Assembly: GCA_041984585.1 (NCBI GenBank)
Contig: JBHIXX010000008.1
Span: forward strand, 19,133-83,132
Direction of reading: 5' to 3'
Source: Pseudolysinimonas_A sp041984585
GTDB taxonomy: Bacteria; Actinomycetota; Actinomycetes; Actinomycetales; Microbacteriaceae
Length of the DNA stretch: 64,000 nt
Every line of letters starts with the position of its first letter. The first letter of the stretch is position 1. Below are positions 51,304 to 59,779 of the stretch, one piece after another. The notes beneath the pieces were generated by a model. The model ran no database searches and was not told where the DNA came from. It worked only from the letters and a program-made list of their open reading frames with translations. The translations under genes were made by a program, and so were the position numbers.

Positions 51304-51681
51304 TCAGGCGTCGACGCGATCGACGGCGTTCCGCGCCTCGGGGATGCCGAACGGGTTCGGCTCGGCGGTGGCGTGCCGGGTGGCGGCGCCGCGTCCGGTG
51401 ACCCGCCCCAGTCGGTCGGCGAGGGCGCGGACGGCGTCGGGTGGGCACCATCCGGTGAGGGCTCCGACGAACAGGAAGACGCTGCACACCCCCGCCGGGA
51501 TGGCGCACCACAGGTTGTCGGCCATCCCGAACGCCATCGAGCCGGTGACGACTCCGGCCACTGCCCGGAACGTGCGTTCGCCGGGGGTGACGGCGCAGCT
51601 TCCGGCGGTCGTCAGCGCGCGGATGCTGCGGCCGGCGCGCGCGATGCGGCCGCTGGAGCTGCCGTCGACTTCCGTGCTCAT
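51304..51681 (-). CDS. YgaP-like (DUF2892) membrane protein
   Basis: 125 aa. The ERTFRAVAGVVTGSMAF segment followed by a hydrophobic hairpin and TGWCPPD matches the DUF2892/YgaP transmembrane domain (usual end TGFCP). The domain is often fused or linked to rhodanese. The gene overlaps the thioredoxin gene by 4 bp, so both are made from one message, divergent from a rhodanese gene. It likely shuttles sulfane sulfur or sits in that pathway. Confidence 0.78.
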   Translation of the reverse strand: MSTEVDGSSSGRIARAGRSIRALTTAGSCAVTPGERTFRAVAGVVTGSMAFGMADNLWCAIPAGVCSVFLFVGALTGWCPPDAVRALADRLGRVTGRGAATRHATAEPNPFGIPEARNAVDRVDA

Positions 51682-52079
51682 CGGGCGGCGGTCGACGCCG
51701 CGTCCGGCGCGGACATCTCGGCCTCGCGGCGGGCGATCTCCGCGCGCACCTCGTCCATGTCAAGCTCGGCGACCCGGTCGATGACCGTCTGCAGCGCGGG
51801 CGCGGGGAGCGCGCCGGGCTGCGAGAACACCAGCACCCCGTCGCGGAACGCCATCAGCGTGGGGATCGAGGTGATGCGGAATCCGGCCGCGAGCTCGCGC
51901 TGCGCCTCGGTGTCGACCTTGCCGAACACGATGTCGGGGTGCGCCTCGGACGCCTTCTCGAAGATCGGGCCGAACGCGCGGCACGGTCCGCACCACTCCG
52001 CCCAGAAGTCGAGCAGCACCGTGCCACCGCCCTGGATGGTCTCGGCGAGGTTGTCGATCGTGATCTCTCGAGTGGCCAT
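51678..52079 (-). CDS. Thioredoxin
   Basis: 133 aa. Redox site FWAEWCGPCRAF near residue 30 and the cis-Pro loop ITSIPTLMAFRDG near 73. A C-terminal helical extension of about 25 residues is longer than in standard thioredoxin. TATACT ends 6 nt before the ATG, so the mRNA is leaderless. The -10 box touches the operator at 52090-52107. Confidence 0.92.
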   Translation of the reverse strand: MATREITIDNLAETIQGGGTVLLDFWAEWCGPCRAFGPIFEKASEAHPDIVFGKVDTEAQRELAAGFRITSIPTLMAFRDGVLVFSQPGALPAPALQTVIDRVAELDMDEVRAEIARREAEMSAPDAASTAAR

Positions 52080-52089
52080 GACGCGAGTA

Positions 52090-52107
52090 TATACCCTGGG
52101 GGGTATA
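52090..52107. promoter_or_regulatory. CsoR/CstR-like operator between two divergent -10 boxes
   Basis: TATACCCTGGGGGGTATA is a perfect 7-bp inverted repeat around TGGG. This matches the G-tract operators of the CsoR/RcnR/CstR repressor family. The minus -10 (TATACT, 52086-52091) and plus -10 (TATAGT, 52104-52109) each overlap an arm, so one bound repressor would block both thioredoxin and rhodanese transcription. No csoR-type gene is in the window. Confidence 0.75.
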
Positions 52108-52199
52108 GTGGGGAATGTGCGTGGGAGCCATCCCCGCCTCGTCGGTCCGGCTTCCCGGAGTCCGACCGTCCGACTTCCCGACCTCGAGAGGACCGCTCC

Positions 52200-52634
52200 G
52201 TGAACTCCGCCGACCAGACCGCCGCCGCCCCGACCGCCGCGGCCACGCGCATCCGTGCCGCGATCCGCCGCGTCATCCGCCCCCTCGCCGCCGTGGGCGC
52301 GGCCGTCGTGCTGACCGCGGGCCTCGCCGCCTGCTCGACGGCCGACCCGATCGAGGTCACCGCCGACACCGTGATCATCGACGTGCGCACGGCGGACGAG
52401 TACGCGGGCGGGCACCTCGACGGCGCGCTCAACATCGACGTCAACGGCGGCACGTTCGAGCAGCAGGTCGACCAGCTTGACCGCGACCTCGACTACGTCG
52501 TGTACTGCCGCTCCGGCAACCGCGCCGGCACCGCGGTGTCGATCATGCAGGAGATGGGGTTCACCTCGGTGGTGAACGCCGGATCGGTGCAGTCGGCTTC
52601 CGACGCGACCGGCATCGCCATCGTCACCGGCTGA
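52200..52634 (+). CDS. Exported rhodanese-like lipoprotein
   Basis: 144 aa from the GTG at 52200 behind GAGAGG. A basic N-region, hydrophobic stretch and LAAC lipobox (Cys near 43) mark a lipoprotein. The mature part is a rhodanese domain: VIIDVRTADEYAGGHLDGA and the active-site loop VYCRSGNRAG with catalytic Cys. It handles sulfane sulfur outside the membrane. The TATAGT -10 at 52104 gives a leader of about 85 nt. Confidence 0.88.
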   Translation: MNSADQTAAAPTAAATRIRAAIRRVIRPLAAVGAAVVLTAGLAACSTADPIEVTADTVIIDVRTADEYAGGHLDGALNIDVNGGTFEQQVDQLDRDLDYVVYCRSGNRAGTAVSIMQEMGFTSVVNAGSVQSASDATGIAIVTG

Positions 52635-52664
52635 CTGGGCCGCGGCCGGTTCGGGCCTTCCCCG

Positions 52665-53153
52665 TCAGTCGACCTCGACGACCTCGCCGCCGGTCATCGC
52701 CACCAGGTCGGCGAACGTGGTCGGAAACACCGCGTGCGGCGTTCCGGCGGCGGCCCACAGCTCCGGGTACTGCTCGAGGGCGGCGTCCACGAGGGTGCGC
52801 ACGGGCGCCGGATGCCCCACCGGCGACACCCCGCCGATCGGCTGCCCGGTGGCGTCGCGCACGATCTCGGGGGTGGCGCGCAGGATCGCCCCTGATCCGA
52901 TGCGGCCGGCGAGGCACTTCTCGTGCACGCGGTGCGCCCCGGATGTCATCACCAGCAGCGGGGCGTCGTCGGCGACGAAGATGAGGCTGTTCGCGATCGC
53001 GCCGACCTCGACTCCGAGCGCGGCGGCCGCCTCGGCGGCGGTGCGGGCGCCATCCGGGACCAGTCGGATGCCGGCGGCGGCGTCCGCGAATCCGGCGGCG
53101 GCGAGGGCGTCGTGCACGAGGCGGGTGCCGCGGGGGAGCGCGTCGGGCGTCAT
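52665..53153 (-). CDS. YbaK/ProX-type aminoacyl-tRNA deacylase
   Basis: 162 aa. YbaK-superfamily features are TAAEAAAALGVEVGAIANSL, IFVADDAPLLVMTSGAHRV and PIGGVSPVGHP. This is the ProX/PrdX-like branch that hydrolyses mischarged tRNAs, distinct from the copy at 28790-29260. TAGCGT ends 6 nt before the ATG (leaderless). A second exact copy of that promoter box lies 59 bp upstream. Confidence 0.87.
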   Translation of the reverse strand: MTPDALPRGTRLVHDALAAAGFADAAAGIRLVPDGARTAAEAAAALGVEVGAIANSLIFVADDAPLLVMTSGAHRVHEKCLAGRIGSGAILRATPEIVRDATGQPIGGVSPVGHPAPVRTLVDAALEQYPELWAAAGTPHAVFPTTFADLVAMTGGEVVEVD

Positions 53154-53154
53154 G

Positions 53155-53168
53155 CTCCGACGCTAGCG
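53155..53168 (-). repeat. 14-bp direct repeat copy 1 carrying the deacylase -10 box
   Basis: ctccgacgctagcg on the plus strand; on the minus strand it holds TAGCGT placed for a leaderless start at 53153. It is repeated exactly at 53214-53227. Confidence 0.75.
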
Positions 53169-53213
53169 CCGGATCGCACCTCGTCGGGCGCCGCCGGCCC
53201 GGCCTCCACCCCA

Positions 53214-53227
53214 CTCCGACGCTAGCG
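53214..53227 (-). repeat. 14-bp direct repeat copy 2
   Basis: An exact second copy of the -10-bearing 14-mer, 59 bp upstream. It could be a second promoter or a duplication remnant. Confidence 0.7.
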
Positions 53228-53389
53228 GGCGCCGCGCCGGTGGTGAGTTCGACTCGGGAACGCTTCTGCGGCAAGGTGGGGTGGTCCGAGCACGACCCGC
53301 CGAGCGGGGGCGTGGCCGGGGGGATCGGGGTTTCCGGCTTCCTTTCCGCGCGCGCCCGCGGCGGGCACGACCCGAAGGAGACCGCCCCG

Positions 53390-53908
53390 ATGGCGATCAG
53401 CATCCGTCCGTTCCGTTCCCCCTCGTCGACCACTCGCGTGGTCGGCGCCGTCGCGGCCGTCGTCGCGTCGGTGAGCCTGCTCGCCGGATGCGTCGGTCTG
53501 CCCGGCGCCGGCGACGTCGAGGACCTCGTCGACGAGGCGATCGAGGAGGCGACCGGCGGCGAGTCCGGCGGCGAGTCGACCGGATCCGGTGACGCGGCCG
53601 AGGGGATGGCGACGTTCGACCTGCCCGCCGAGTGGCCGGCGGAGGTGCCCGCGCCGGACGCCCCGATCATCGGCACCGCGGTGATCTCGGACGAGTCGGT
53701 CGGCATCCTCGTGCTGTTCGACACGCTCGACCAGGTGGAGGCGTACCGCGTCGAGCTGCTCGCGGCCGGCCTCGAGAACACTCTCGAGTCGACCCACGAC
53801 GGCGGCGGCACGCTGCAGTACCAGGGCGCCGGCTGGTCGCTCGCCTTCACCTACTCGCTCGACGCCGACGACAACTACTCGACCAACCTGCTCGCCACGC
53901 AGGAGTAG
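53390..53908 (+). CDS. Putative lipoprotein
   Basis: 172 aa. Signal region with lipobox SLLAGC (Cys near 38), an acidic Gly/Ser/Glu linker, then a compact domain (FDLPAEWPAEVPAPDAPIIG to a C-terminal SLDADDNYSTNLLATQE). No family recognised. GAAGGAG stands before the ATG at 53390. A strong hairpin lies downstream at 53999-54053. Confidence 0.8.
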   Translation: MAISIRPFRSPSSTTRVVGAVAAVVASVSLLAGCVGLPGAGDVEDLVDEAIEEATGGESGGESTGSGDAAEGMATFDLPAEWPAEVPAPDAPIIGTAVISDESVGILVLFDTLDQVEAYRVELLAAGLENTLESTHDGGGTLQYQGAGWSLAFTYSLDADDNYSTNLLATQE

Positions 53909-53998
53909 CAGGCTCCCCGCGGGTCCGCCGCGTCGCGCGCCGCGCCGGCCCGCCGTCTTGCGACGCGCTGGCCCGCTGTCCCGCGACGCGGCTGCCCC

Positions 53999-54053
53999 GC
54001 CGACCGGCCCCGGATGAGAGAGCACTCAGGTGCCGCATCCGGGGCCGGTCGGC
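53999..54053. terminator. Very strong hairpin terminator
   Basis: GCCGACCGGCCCCGGATG (53999-54016) pairs perfectly over 18 bp with 54036-54053. The 19-nt loop can add an inner GCAC/GTGC stem. It ends the lipoprotein transcript before the next promoter. There is no U-tract, as usual in high-GC actinobacteria. Confidence 0.75.
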
Positions 54054-54091
54054 CTTCCGCCCCGCACGGCCGCCTCGCTAGGGTCGGGCAG

Positions 54092-55942
54092 GTGCCCGCC
54101 CGCCGACGCGTCGCCGTGATCGTCGGCATCGCGGCCGTCGTGGTCGCGGTGCTGGTGGCCGGAGTCGTGCTCGCGGTGCGGGGCGTCATCCCGCTGCCGG
54201 GTCCGAGCGGCCCGGTGACGGGCGCCGACCTCGACCTGCGCGGCGAGCCGGGCGACCCGTTCGTCATCTTCGCGCCGCTGCCTCCGAACGAGCGCCTCGG
54301 CGACGTGCCGCTGCCGCACGGGTCCGACGACTACCTGGAGATGTTCGCCGAGGGCTCCGACTGGGATGAGGCGGCGGCCCGGGTGGATGCGGTCATCATC
54401 CCGGCATGGTGGGGGCGCATCTTCGCGTCCGACGACGACCTGCTCACCGTGATCGACGGCCTCGCCGCGCGGGGCATCGCGCTGGGGATGAACATCGAGC
54501 CGCTGGAGCATCCGGACCCCGAGGTATGCGACCAGACCGAGTCGTTCGAGGGGATCTACGACTTCGAGCAGGTGCAGCGCATCGCCGACCTCGGCGGGGT
54601 GATCGCGCTGATCGACATCGACGAGCCGTACGGGCACGCCCACAAGCTGACCGGCGAGGGTGCGTGCATGCGTCCCGTCGACGACGTCGCGGAGGAGACC
54701 GCGGCGATGGTCGACCGCATCCGGGGGCTGTTCCCGGATGTGGTGGTCGGCAGCTTCGAGCCCACCTGGGCGGATCCGCGCATCGACGGTGACGACATCG
54801 AGATCTGGCTCGACGCCTACGAGCGGGCGGCGGGGGAGCACTTCGACTTCATCTGCCTCGACGTGCCGTGGGAGCAGTGGGACCTCGACGAGCTGGCGGG
54901 GGTGCTGCGCGACGCGGAGGCCGCGGCGGATGCCCGCGGCATCCCGTTCGGGGTGATCGACATCGGCGCCCTCGATTCGAGCACCGACTCGGAGTTCACG
55001 TCCTCGGCGGCGTGGAACCTGTGGCGCGCCGAGCAGTACGCGGGCATCACCCCGGAGGTGGTGCCGATCATGTCGTGGATCGACCGGCCGTACCGGGTGC
55101 TGCCCGAGTCGGACCCGTCGGCGTTCGCGAGCGTGGTGAACCGCTACTTCGCCGACCGGCCCGAGCTCTCGCTCGATCTCGTCGCCGCTGCCGGTGGACT
55201 GCGCGCGTCGGGGGTGCTGACGACCGGCGGGGGCGAGCCGATCCCGGATGCGGTGCTCACCGTCACGGCGGAGACGGGGGCGGTGGTGCGGCAGGCGCTG
55301 AGCGTCGAGGGGGCGGTGCCGCCGGGCGCCGACCACGCGGTCATCGCGGTGCGCGCGAATGCGGAGGGCGGCATCCCCGGCGAGGCGGATGTGCTGCTGC
55401 ACGAGGTGTCTCTGGTGGCGGGTGGCGCGGCGGACGGCGCGGCGGGCGGCGAGGCCAACGCGGTCGCGAATCCGGACTTCTCGGCGGGCATGGACGGCTG
55501 GGGCTCGTACGGCGACGTCGCGGCGTCGGTGGTGTCGACGGATGCCGGCCCGGCGATGGCGGTGCGGGCGCCGGCGGATCGAACGGTGTTCGTCGATTCG
55601 GCCCCGTTCGCGGTGACGCCCGACGCGCCGTTCACGCTGACGGTGACGGCCTCGGCGTCGGCGGATGCGGTCGACACCGTGGTGGTGTCGGTCGTGTTCC
55701 TGCGGGCGGACGGCAGCGAGGTGCGCCGCTCGGAGGTACGGATCGCGCCCCAGCCGATCGACCTGGGCACGGCGTCGACGGACGAGTCGGGCGCGTTCAC
55801 GATCGACCTCGGGCCGGAGGGGTCGGGCTCCGAGAGCGCGTCGAGCGAGGGGAGCGCGTCGGGTGGCGGCGCGACGGTGACGGTGAGCTACGAGGGCGAC
55901 GCCGACCACTGGCCGGTGCGGGCGTCGGCGCACGCCCGCTGA
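54092..55942 (+). CDS. Membrane-anchored TIM-barrel (glycoside-hydrolase-like) protein with C-terminal carbohydrate-binding-like domain
   Basis: 616 aa from the GTG at 54092. TAGGGT ends 7 nt upstream (leaderless). The in-frame ATG at 54014 lies inside the terminator hairpin and is rejected. One N-terminal membrane anchor (about 8-30) is followed by a barrel-like region (about 50-360) with VIIPAWWGRIF, IALGMNIEPLEHPDPEVCDQ, ALIDIDEPYGH and VVGSFEPTW; acidic residues at strand ends fit a glycosidase. The C-terminal part (about 455-550) resembles a CBM4/9-type beta sandwich (NPDFSAGMDGWGSYGD). The family is not recognised and the substrate is unknown. Confidence 0.75.
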   Translation: MPARRRVAVIVGIAAVVVAVLVAGVVLAVRGVIPLPGPSGPVTGADLDLRGEPGDPFVIFAPLPPNERLGDVPLPHGSDDYLEMFAEGSDWDEAAARVDAVIIPAWWGRIFASDDDLLTVIDGLAARGIALGMNIEPLEHPDPEVCDQTESFEGIYDFEQVQRIADLGGVIALIDIDEPYGHAHKLTGEGACMRPVDDVAEETAAMVDRIRGLFPDVVVGSFEPTWADPRIDGDDIEIWLDAYERAAGEHFDFICLDVPWEQWDLDELAGVLRDAEAAADARGIPFGVIDIGALDSSTDSEFTSSAAWNLWRAEQYAGITPEVVPIMSWIDRPYRVLPESDPSAFASVVNRYFADRPELSLDLVAAAGGLRASGVLTTGGGEPIPDAVLTVTAETGAVVRQALSVEGAVPPGADHAVIAVRANAEGGIPGEADVLLHEVSLVAGGAADGAAGGEANAVANPDFSAGMDGWGSYGDVAASVVSTDAGPAMAVRAPADRTVFVDSAPFAVTPDAPFTLTVTASASADAVDTVVVSVVFLRADGSEVRRSEVRIAPQPIDLGTASTDESGAFTIDLGPEGSGSESASSEGSASGGGATVTVSYEGDADHWPVRASAHAR

Positions 55943-55977
55943 GCGCGGGGCTCGCCAGGCTCGCGGAGCTCAGGCAG

Positions 55978-56006
55978 CCGATCGCCCGCGACGAGGACGC
56001 GATCGG
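55978..56006. terminator. Possible bidirectional terminator
   Basis: CCGATCGC (55978-55985) pairs with GCGATCGG (55999-56006) around 13 nt, between the convergent TIM-barrel and HNH genes. Moderate stem, no U-tract. Confidence 0.4.
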
Positions 56007-56025
56007 GTGCGGCGCGCGGGCGCGA

Positions 56026-57504
56026 TCAGGTGCGTCGCGCGGCGAGTCCGTGGACGGGCATCGGGATGGGGCGGCGTTCGGGGTCGAGGTCGGCCGGCGG
56101 TCGGATCGTCCATCCCGGCGGGCGCGCACCCGGCGGATTCGCACCCTGCGGACTCGCACCCGGCAGGCTCGCATCTGGCGGGCTGGCGGCGGGCGGGGTG
56201 ATCTCCCACCCGGCGTCGTGCACGAGTAGGTGGTGGTGACGGCAGAGCAGCACGCCGTTGTCGACCGCCGATGCGCCGCCGTCGGACCAGGGCCGCACGT
56301 GGTGGCTCTCGCACCACGAGGGCGGCCGGTCGCATCCGGGGAATCGGCATCCGCCGTCTCGGGCCGCGAGCGCGACGCGCTGACGCGCCGTGAACAACCG
56401 CTGCGTACGCCCGACGTCGACGACGCGGCGGTCGGCGTCGAACACGACCGGCACGGCTCCCGCCTCGCACAACTGGCGTTCCACGTCGGCGATCGGCATC
56501 GACGCCGACGACCCCTCGATCCGCCCCGCATCACCGCGGGGCCGACCAGCGTCGGTCGCGTCGGCATGACGTTCCGCCCGCCGCCGGTCGAGGTCGGCGA
56601 GGGTGACGTGCACCACGACCTCGGGGCGTCGCACCGGAAGGATCTGCCCGGGGTCGACGGCGGCGCCCGCGACGATGAGCGCGACGAGCGAGTCGCACGC
56701 GATCTGCTCGGTGGTGCGGGTGTCGTCGACGAGTTCGTCGGCTCGGGTGCGGGCGGCGAGGTCGACGAATCGCGGCCCTCCGCGCCGGGGCGAGGTGGCG
56801 GCGTCGTACGCGGCCCGCACGTGCGCGGCCGACTCGGGGTCGAGCAGTCCGGCGAGCCGGGTCATGCCGTCGGGCTGCTCGCTGAGGGTGAGGTAGCGGC
56901 GCTCCCGCAGCGCGCGGGCGCGGTCGGCGATGCCGGCCTCGTCGAGCTCGTCGCGGGCGGCGCGCGCCTCCGCGGAGAGCTTCTCGACGGTGAGCGAGGC
57001 CGCGGCCCGTACCAGCGACGCGGCGGCCCGCGCGAGGGCCTCGGCCGGGACGCCCTCGCGCGGGGTTCCGAGGCCGGAGCGGATGGCATCCGCCGCCGAC
57101 AGCGACAGGGTGCCGGCGCGCACGGCATCCACCACCGCTCCCAGCCACGACGGCAGGTCGGGTGCGGCGTCGGGCGCGGGCGGCAGGGCGAGCTCGCCGA
57201 CGCGCACGAAGGTGTGCGCCTCGGACCGGGTGACGCCCGAGACCTGCTGCACGAGCCGCTCGGGCGTGCGCATGCCGAGGCGCTGGGCGAGCCCGTCGTG
57301 GCCGAGTTCGCGACGCGACCGGTGGGCGATCTCGGCGGCGACGACGGCAGCTACGGCATCCGCCCGCCGTCGGATCTCGGCCACCTCGCGGGATGCCGCG
57401 ATCAGGTCGGAGTCGCCCAGCGCGGCCACCGCGGGCGGCGCGAACGGCGCGGCGACGTCGGCCAGCGCGGTGAGCGCGAGTCCGGATGTCGCGGTGGGAG
57501 GCAT
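56026..57504 (-). CDS. DUF222-HNH endonuclease-domain protein
   Basis: 492 aa from the ATG at 57504 behind GGGAG. The helical DUF222 region fills about 20-330 and the HNH nuclease about 365-420 (CRFPGCDRPPSWCESHHVRP, then NGVLLCRHHHLLVHD). The C-terminus has short Pro/Ala/Gly repeats (SPPDASLPGASPQGANPPGA). The family is abundant in actinobacteria (13E12-type repeats) and its biological role is unsettled. A LexA-like box overlaps the promoter, so it is probably DNA-damage induced. Confidence 0.92.
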   Translation of the reverse strand: MPPTATSGLALTALADVAAPFAPPAVAALGDSDLIAASREVAEIRRRADAVAAVVAAEIAHRSRRELGHDGLAQRLGMRTPERLVQQVSGVTRSEAHTFVRVGELALPPAPDAAPDLPSWLGAVVDAVRAGTLSLSAADAIRSGLGTPREGVPAEALARAAASLVRAAASLTVEKLSAEARAARDELDEAGIADRARALRERRYLTLSEQPDGMTRLAGLLDPESAAHVRAAYDAATSPRRGGPRFVDLAARTRADELVDDTRTTEQIACDSLVALIVAGAAVDPGQILPVRRPEVVVHVTLADLDRRRAERHADATDAGRPRGDAGRIEGSSASMPIADVERQLCEAGAVPVVFDADRRVVDVGRTQRLFTARQRVALAARDGGCRFPGCDRPPSWCESHHVRPWSDGGASAVDNGVLLCRHHHLLVHDAGWEITPPAASPPDASLPGASPQGANPPGARPPGWTIRPPADLDPERRPIPMPVHGLAARRT

Positions 57505-57523
57505 GGGTCCATTCTCCCAAGAT

Positions 57524-57539
57524 TCGAACACATATTCTA
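57524..57539 (-). promoter_or_regulatory. LexA/SOS-like box upstream of the DUF222-HNH gene
   Basis: On the minus strand TAGAATATGTGTTCGA matches 13 of 16 bases of the actinobacterial consensus TCGAACATATGTTCGA. It includes TAGAAT, a likely -10, so repressor binding would block the start. The plus strand reads TCGAACACATATTCTA. Confidence 0.6.
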
Positions 57540-57660
57540 CTGATTCGCGGAATCTGTGGAAAGGTCGCAGCGCCCCGGCATGGTGAGGATGCGACCGACC
57601 CGACGCCGCGCCGCGCCGCGCTCGCCAGACCCCGTCCGCAGGCCCGGCGGGTCTCTCGGC

Positions 57661-59577
57661 TCAGGCCCGGTGCGCTCCGCGCCGCCGCATCCGCCCGACG
57701 ACGACTCCCGCAACCCCCAGCAGAACGAGCACCACCGCGGCGACGGGCGCCCACCACGGCACGTTCGCGCCGGTCGCGGCGAGCGCCGGCGAGGTCTCGA
57801 CGGCGCCGATGTCGATGCGGCCGTCCAGCACGCGCGCGGTGCCGCGCTGCTCGATGTCGGGCAGCGGCGCGAACGCGGGGTCGCCGCCGTTGATCACGGG
57901 GCTGCCGGGCAGGGCGAGCCGGGTCATGGTGTACCCGCCGTTGTCGGCGAGGGTGTCGAGCATCGGGTCCTGGCCGAGGATGTTGCCCGGTGCGGCGGTG
58001 GCGAGCACGTCGGCGTCGGGAGTCAGCCCCCCGGTGATCAGTGAGTAGGAGATCGACCCGGCCGTGACATCCAGTCCGTCGGTGACGATGGTGTTGTTGA
58101 GGTCGGTGGTCGCCGACCGCAGGGCGACGGCCGAGGCCGACCCGAGGGTGTTGTCGGCGATGGTCGAGTGGCGCACCACCGCAGCGCCGTCGCCGGAGAT
58201 GAACAGCGCGGCGCTTCCGGTGCTCTCGTTGCCGGTGATCGTCGAGTTGGTGATGCCGACGGTCGAGTCGGTGCCGGTGCTGACACCGACGCCCCCGGTG
58301 CCGAACGCCTCGTTGTTCGACACGGTGGAGCGCTGCAGGCTGAACTCCTCCTCGTCGTCGAGGGTCACGTCGATGCCGCCCACGGGGGCGCTCGCATCAC
58401 CGTTGTCGTCGACGGTGCTGTCGATCACGTGCAGGGTGGTGGCGACGGCGCTGCCGGCCATCAGGATGCCGACGCCGTTCTCGCTCACCGTGGTGCGCTC
58501 GACGATCACCACTCCGCCCGAGTCGGGTTCCGCATCCCCGGTGATCGAGATGCCGAGGTCGCCGTTGTTCCGCACGGTGGCGTCCCGCACGAGCACCGTG
58601 CCGTCGCCGTGGGGCTGGGCGAGCACTCCGATGTCGTTGCCGGATGCCGTGAAGTCGAGGGCCTGGGTCTGCGCGGTGGAGGAGTCGGGGAGAATCATGA
58701 TCCCGGTCGCCGAGGCGTCGACGGTGCCGCCGTCGAGCACGACGCTGCCGGAGCCTTCCGCCTCCATCAGGATGCCGGTGGTGGCGGCCGTGCCGTGCAC
58801 GGTCGGCGAGGTGACGGTGATCGAGCTGGAGTCGGCCGATGCCGCGTGGATGCCGGTGTTCGAGTTGCCCGACGCGGTGACCCCGCTGACGTCGATGGTG
58901 GCGTCGCCGATGGCGAAGAGGGAATACCCCTCGCCGCTGTTCCCGGTCGACGATCCGCCGGTGACGGTGGCGTCGCCGAAGCCCGAGCCGACGATGATGC
59001 CGTGCCCGCCGGTCGAGCCGCTGACGTTCAGGTCGGTGAGTTCGATGGTCCGCGGCATGACGAGGTTCTGCACGAAGACCCCGAACGCGCCGGTCGAGCC
59101 GGTGACCGTGGCGCCGTTCACGATGAGGGATGCGTCGGAGACGAAGATGCCCGCGGTGGTCGGCGAGGTCACGGTGACGTCGGTCACCGTGAGCATCGCG
59201 TCGGTGCCGCCGCCGACGCCGGTCAACGCCCCGGCGATGGTGAGGTTCGAGACCTCCACCTGTGCGGCGCCACCGGTGGCGGTGATCGCGCTGAAACCGC
59301 CGGCGGTGAGGGTGTTGCCGCCGCCGTCGATGGTCAGCGGGGTGGTGATCTGCGGCAGCGCGGCGGTGAGGGTGATGGGCCCGGTGATGGTGATCGCGTC
59401 CTCGTCGGCGTCGACGTTCGCGGCGTTGATCGCGCTGATCAGGTCGGCCTCGTTCGCCACCGGGTAGGTGACGGCGTGAGCGGGCGACGCAGCGGCGACG
59501 GCACCGGCGAGTCCGAGGGCGGCGGCCGCGAGGGCGGCGAGCGCGCGGGATCGGGTTCGGGATGACGCGCGGTGCAT
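57661..59577 (-). CDS. Secreted right-handed beta-helix protein with LAATG-type C-terminal anchor
   Basis: 638 aa. A signal peptide (RALAALAAAALGLAGAVAAA, cleavage near SPAHA) is followed by repeated short strands rich in Val/Thr/Gly/Asn typical of parallel beta-helix proteins (pectate-lyase or polymorphic adhesin style). The C-terminus has LAATGANVPWWAPVAAVVLV and a basic tail (GRMRRRGAHRA), the pattern of a class E sortase substrate (LAxTG) or a membrane anchor. It is probably a cell-wall surface protein. GGAGAG precedes the ATG. Confidence 0.85.
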   Translation of the reverse strand: MHRASSRTRSRALAALAAAALGLAGAVAAASPAHAVTYPVANEADLISAINAANVDADEDAITITGPITLTAALPQITTPLTIDGGGNTLTAGGFSAITATGGAAQVEVSNLTIAGALTGVGGGTDAMLTVTDVTVTSPTTAGIFVSDASLIVNGATVTGSTGAFGVFVQNLVMPRTIELTDLNVSGSTGGHGIIVGSGFGDATVTGGSSTGNSGEGYSLFAIGDATIDVSGVTASGNSNTGIHAASADSSSITVTSPTVHGTAATTGILMEAEGSGSVVLDGGTVDASATGIMILPDSSTAQTQALDFTASGNDIGVLAQPHGDGTVLVRDATVRNNGDLGISITGDAEPDSGGVVIVERTTVSENGVGILMAGSAVATTLHVIDSTVDDNGDASAPVGGIDVTLDDEEEFSLQRSTVSNNEAFGTGGVGVSTGTDSTVGITNSTITGNESTGSAALFISGDGAAVVRHSTIADNTLGSASAVALRSATTDLNNTIVTDGLDVTAGSISYSLITGGLTPDADVLATAAPGNILGQDPMLDTLADNGGYTMTRLALPGSPVINGGDPAFAPLPDIEQRGTARVLDGRIDIGAVETSPALAATGANVPWWAPVAAVVLVLLGVAGVVVGRMRRRGAHRA

Positions 59578-59779
59578 GTCGGACTCTCCTTCGACATCCA
59601 GGCCGAAGGCACGGATCTAGCCGGAGGCTAGCAGCGGACGCCTGCGTCGCCCAGCCTAACCCGAGCCGTGCCGAGGGATTCTCATCCAGCCACGCGGTTT
59701 TCTCATCTCCGCGGGCGGTATCGCCGTCGGAGGCCGGCGGGAGCATCCGCTGGTGCCTCGGGCGAATAAGCTCGACCCC

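Noticed and set aside
54014..54091. ATG at 54014 as the start of the TIM-barrel protein
   Set aside because: It lies inside an 18-bp terminator hairpin and upstream of the TAGGGT promoter that fits a leaderless start at 54092.
57505..57531. GTG at 57531 as the start of the DUF222-HNH gene
   Set aside because: It lies within the promoter/LexA-like box; the ATG at 57504 has GGGAG at the right distance.
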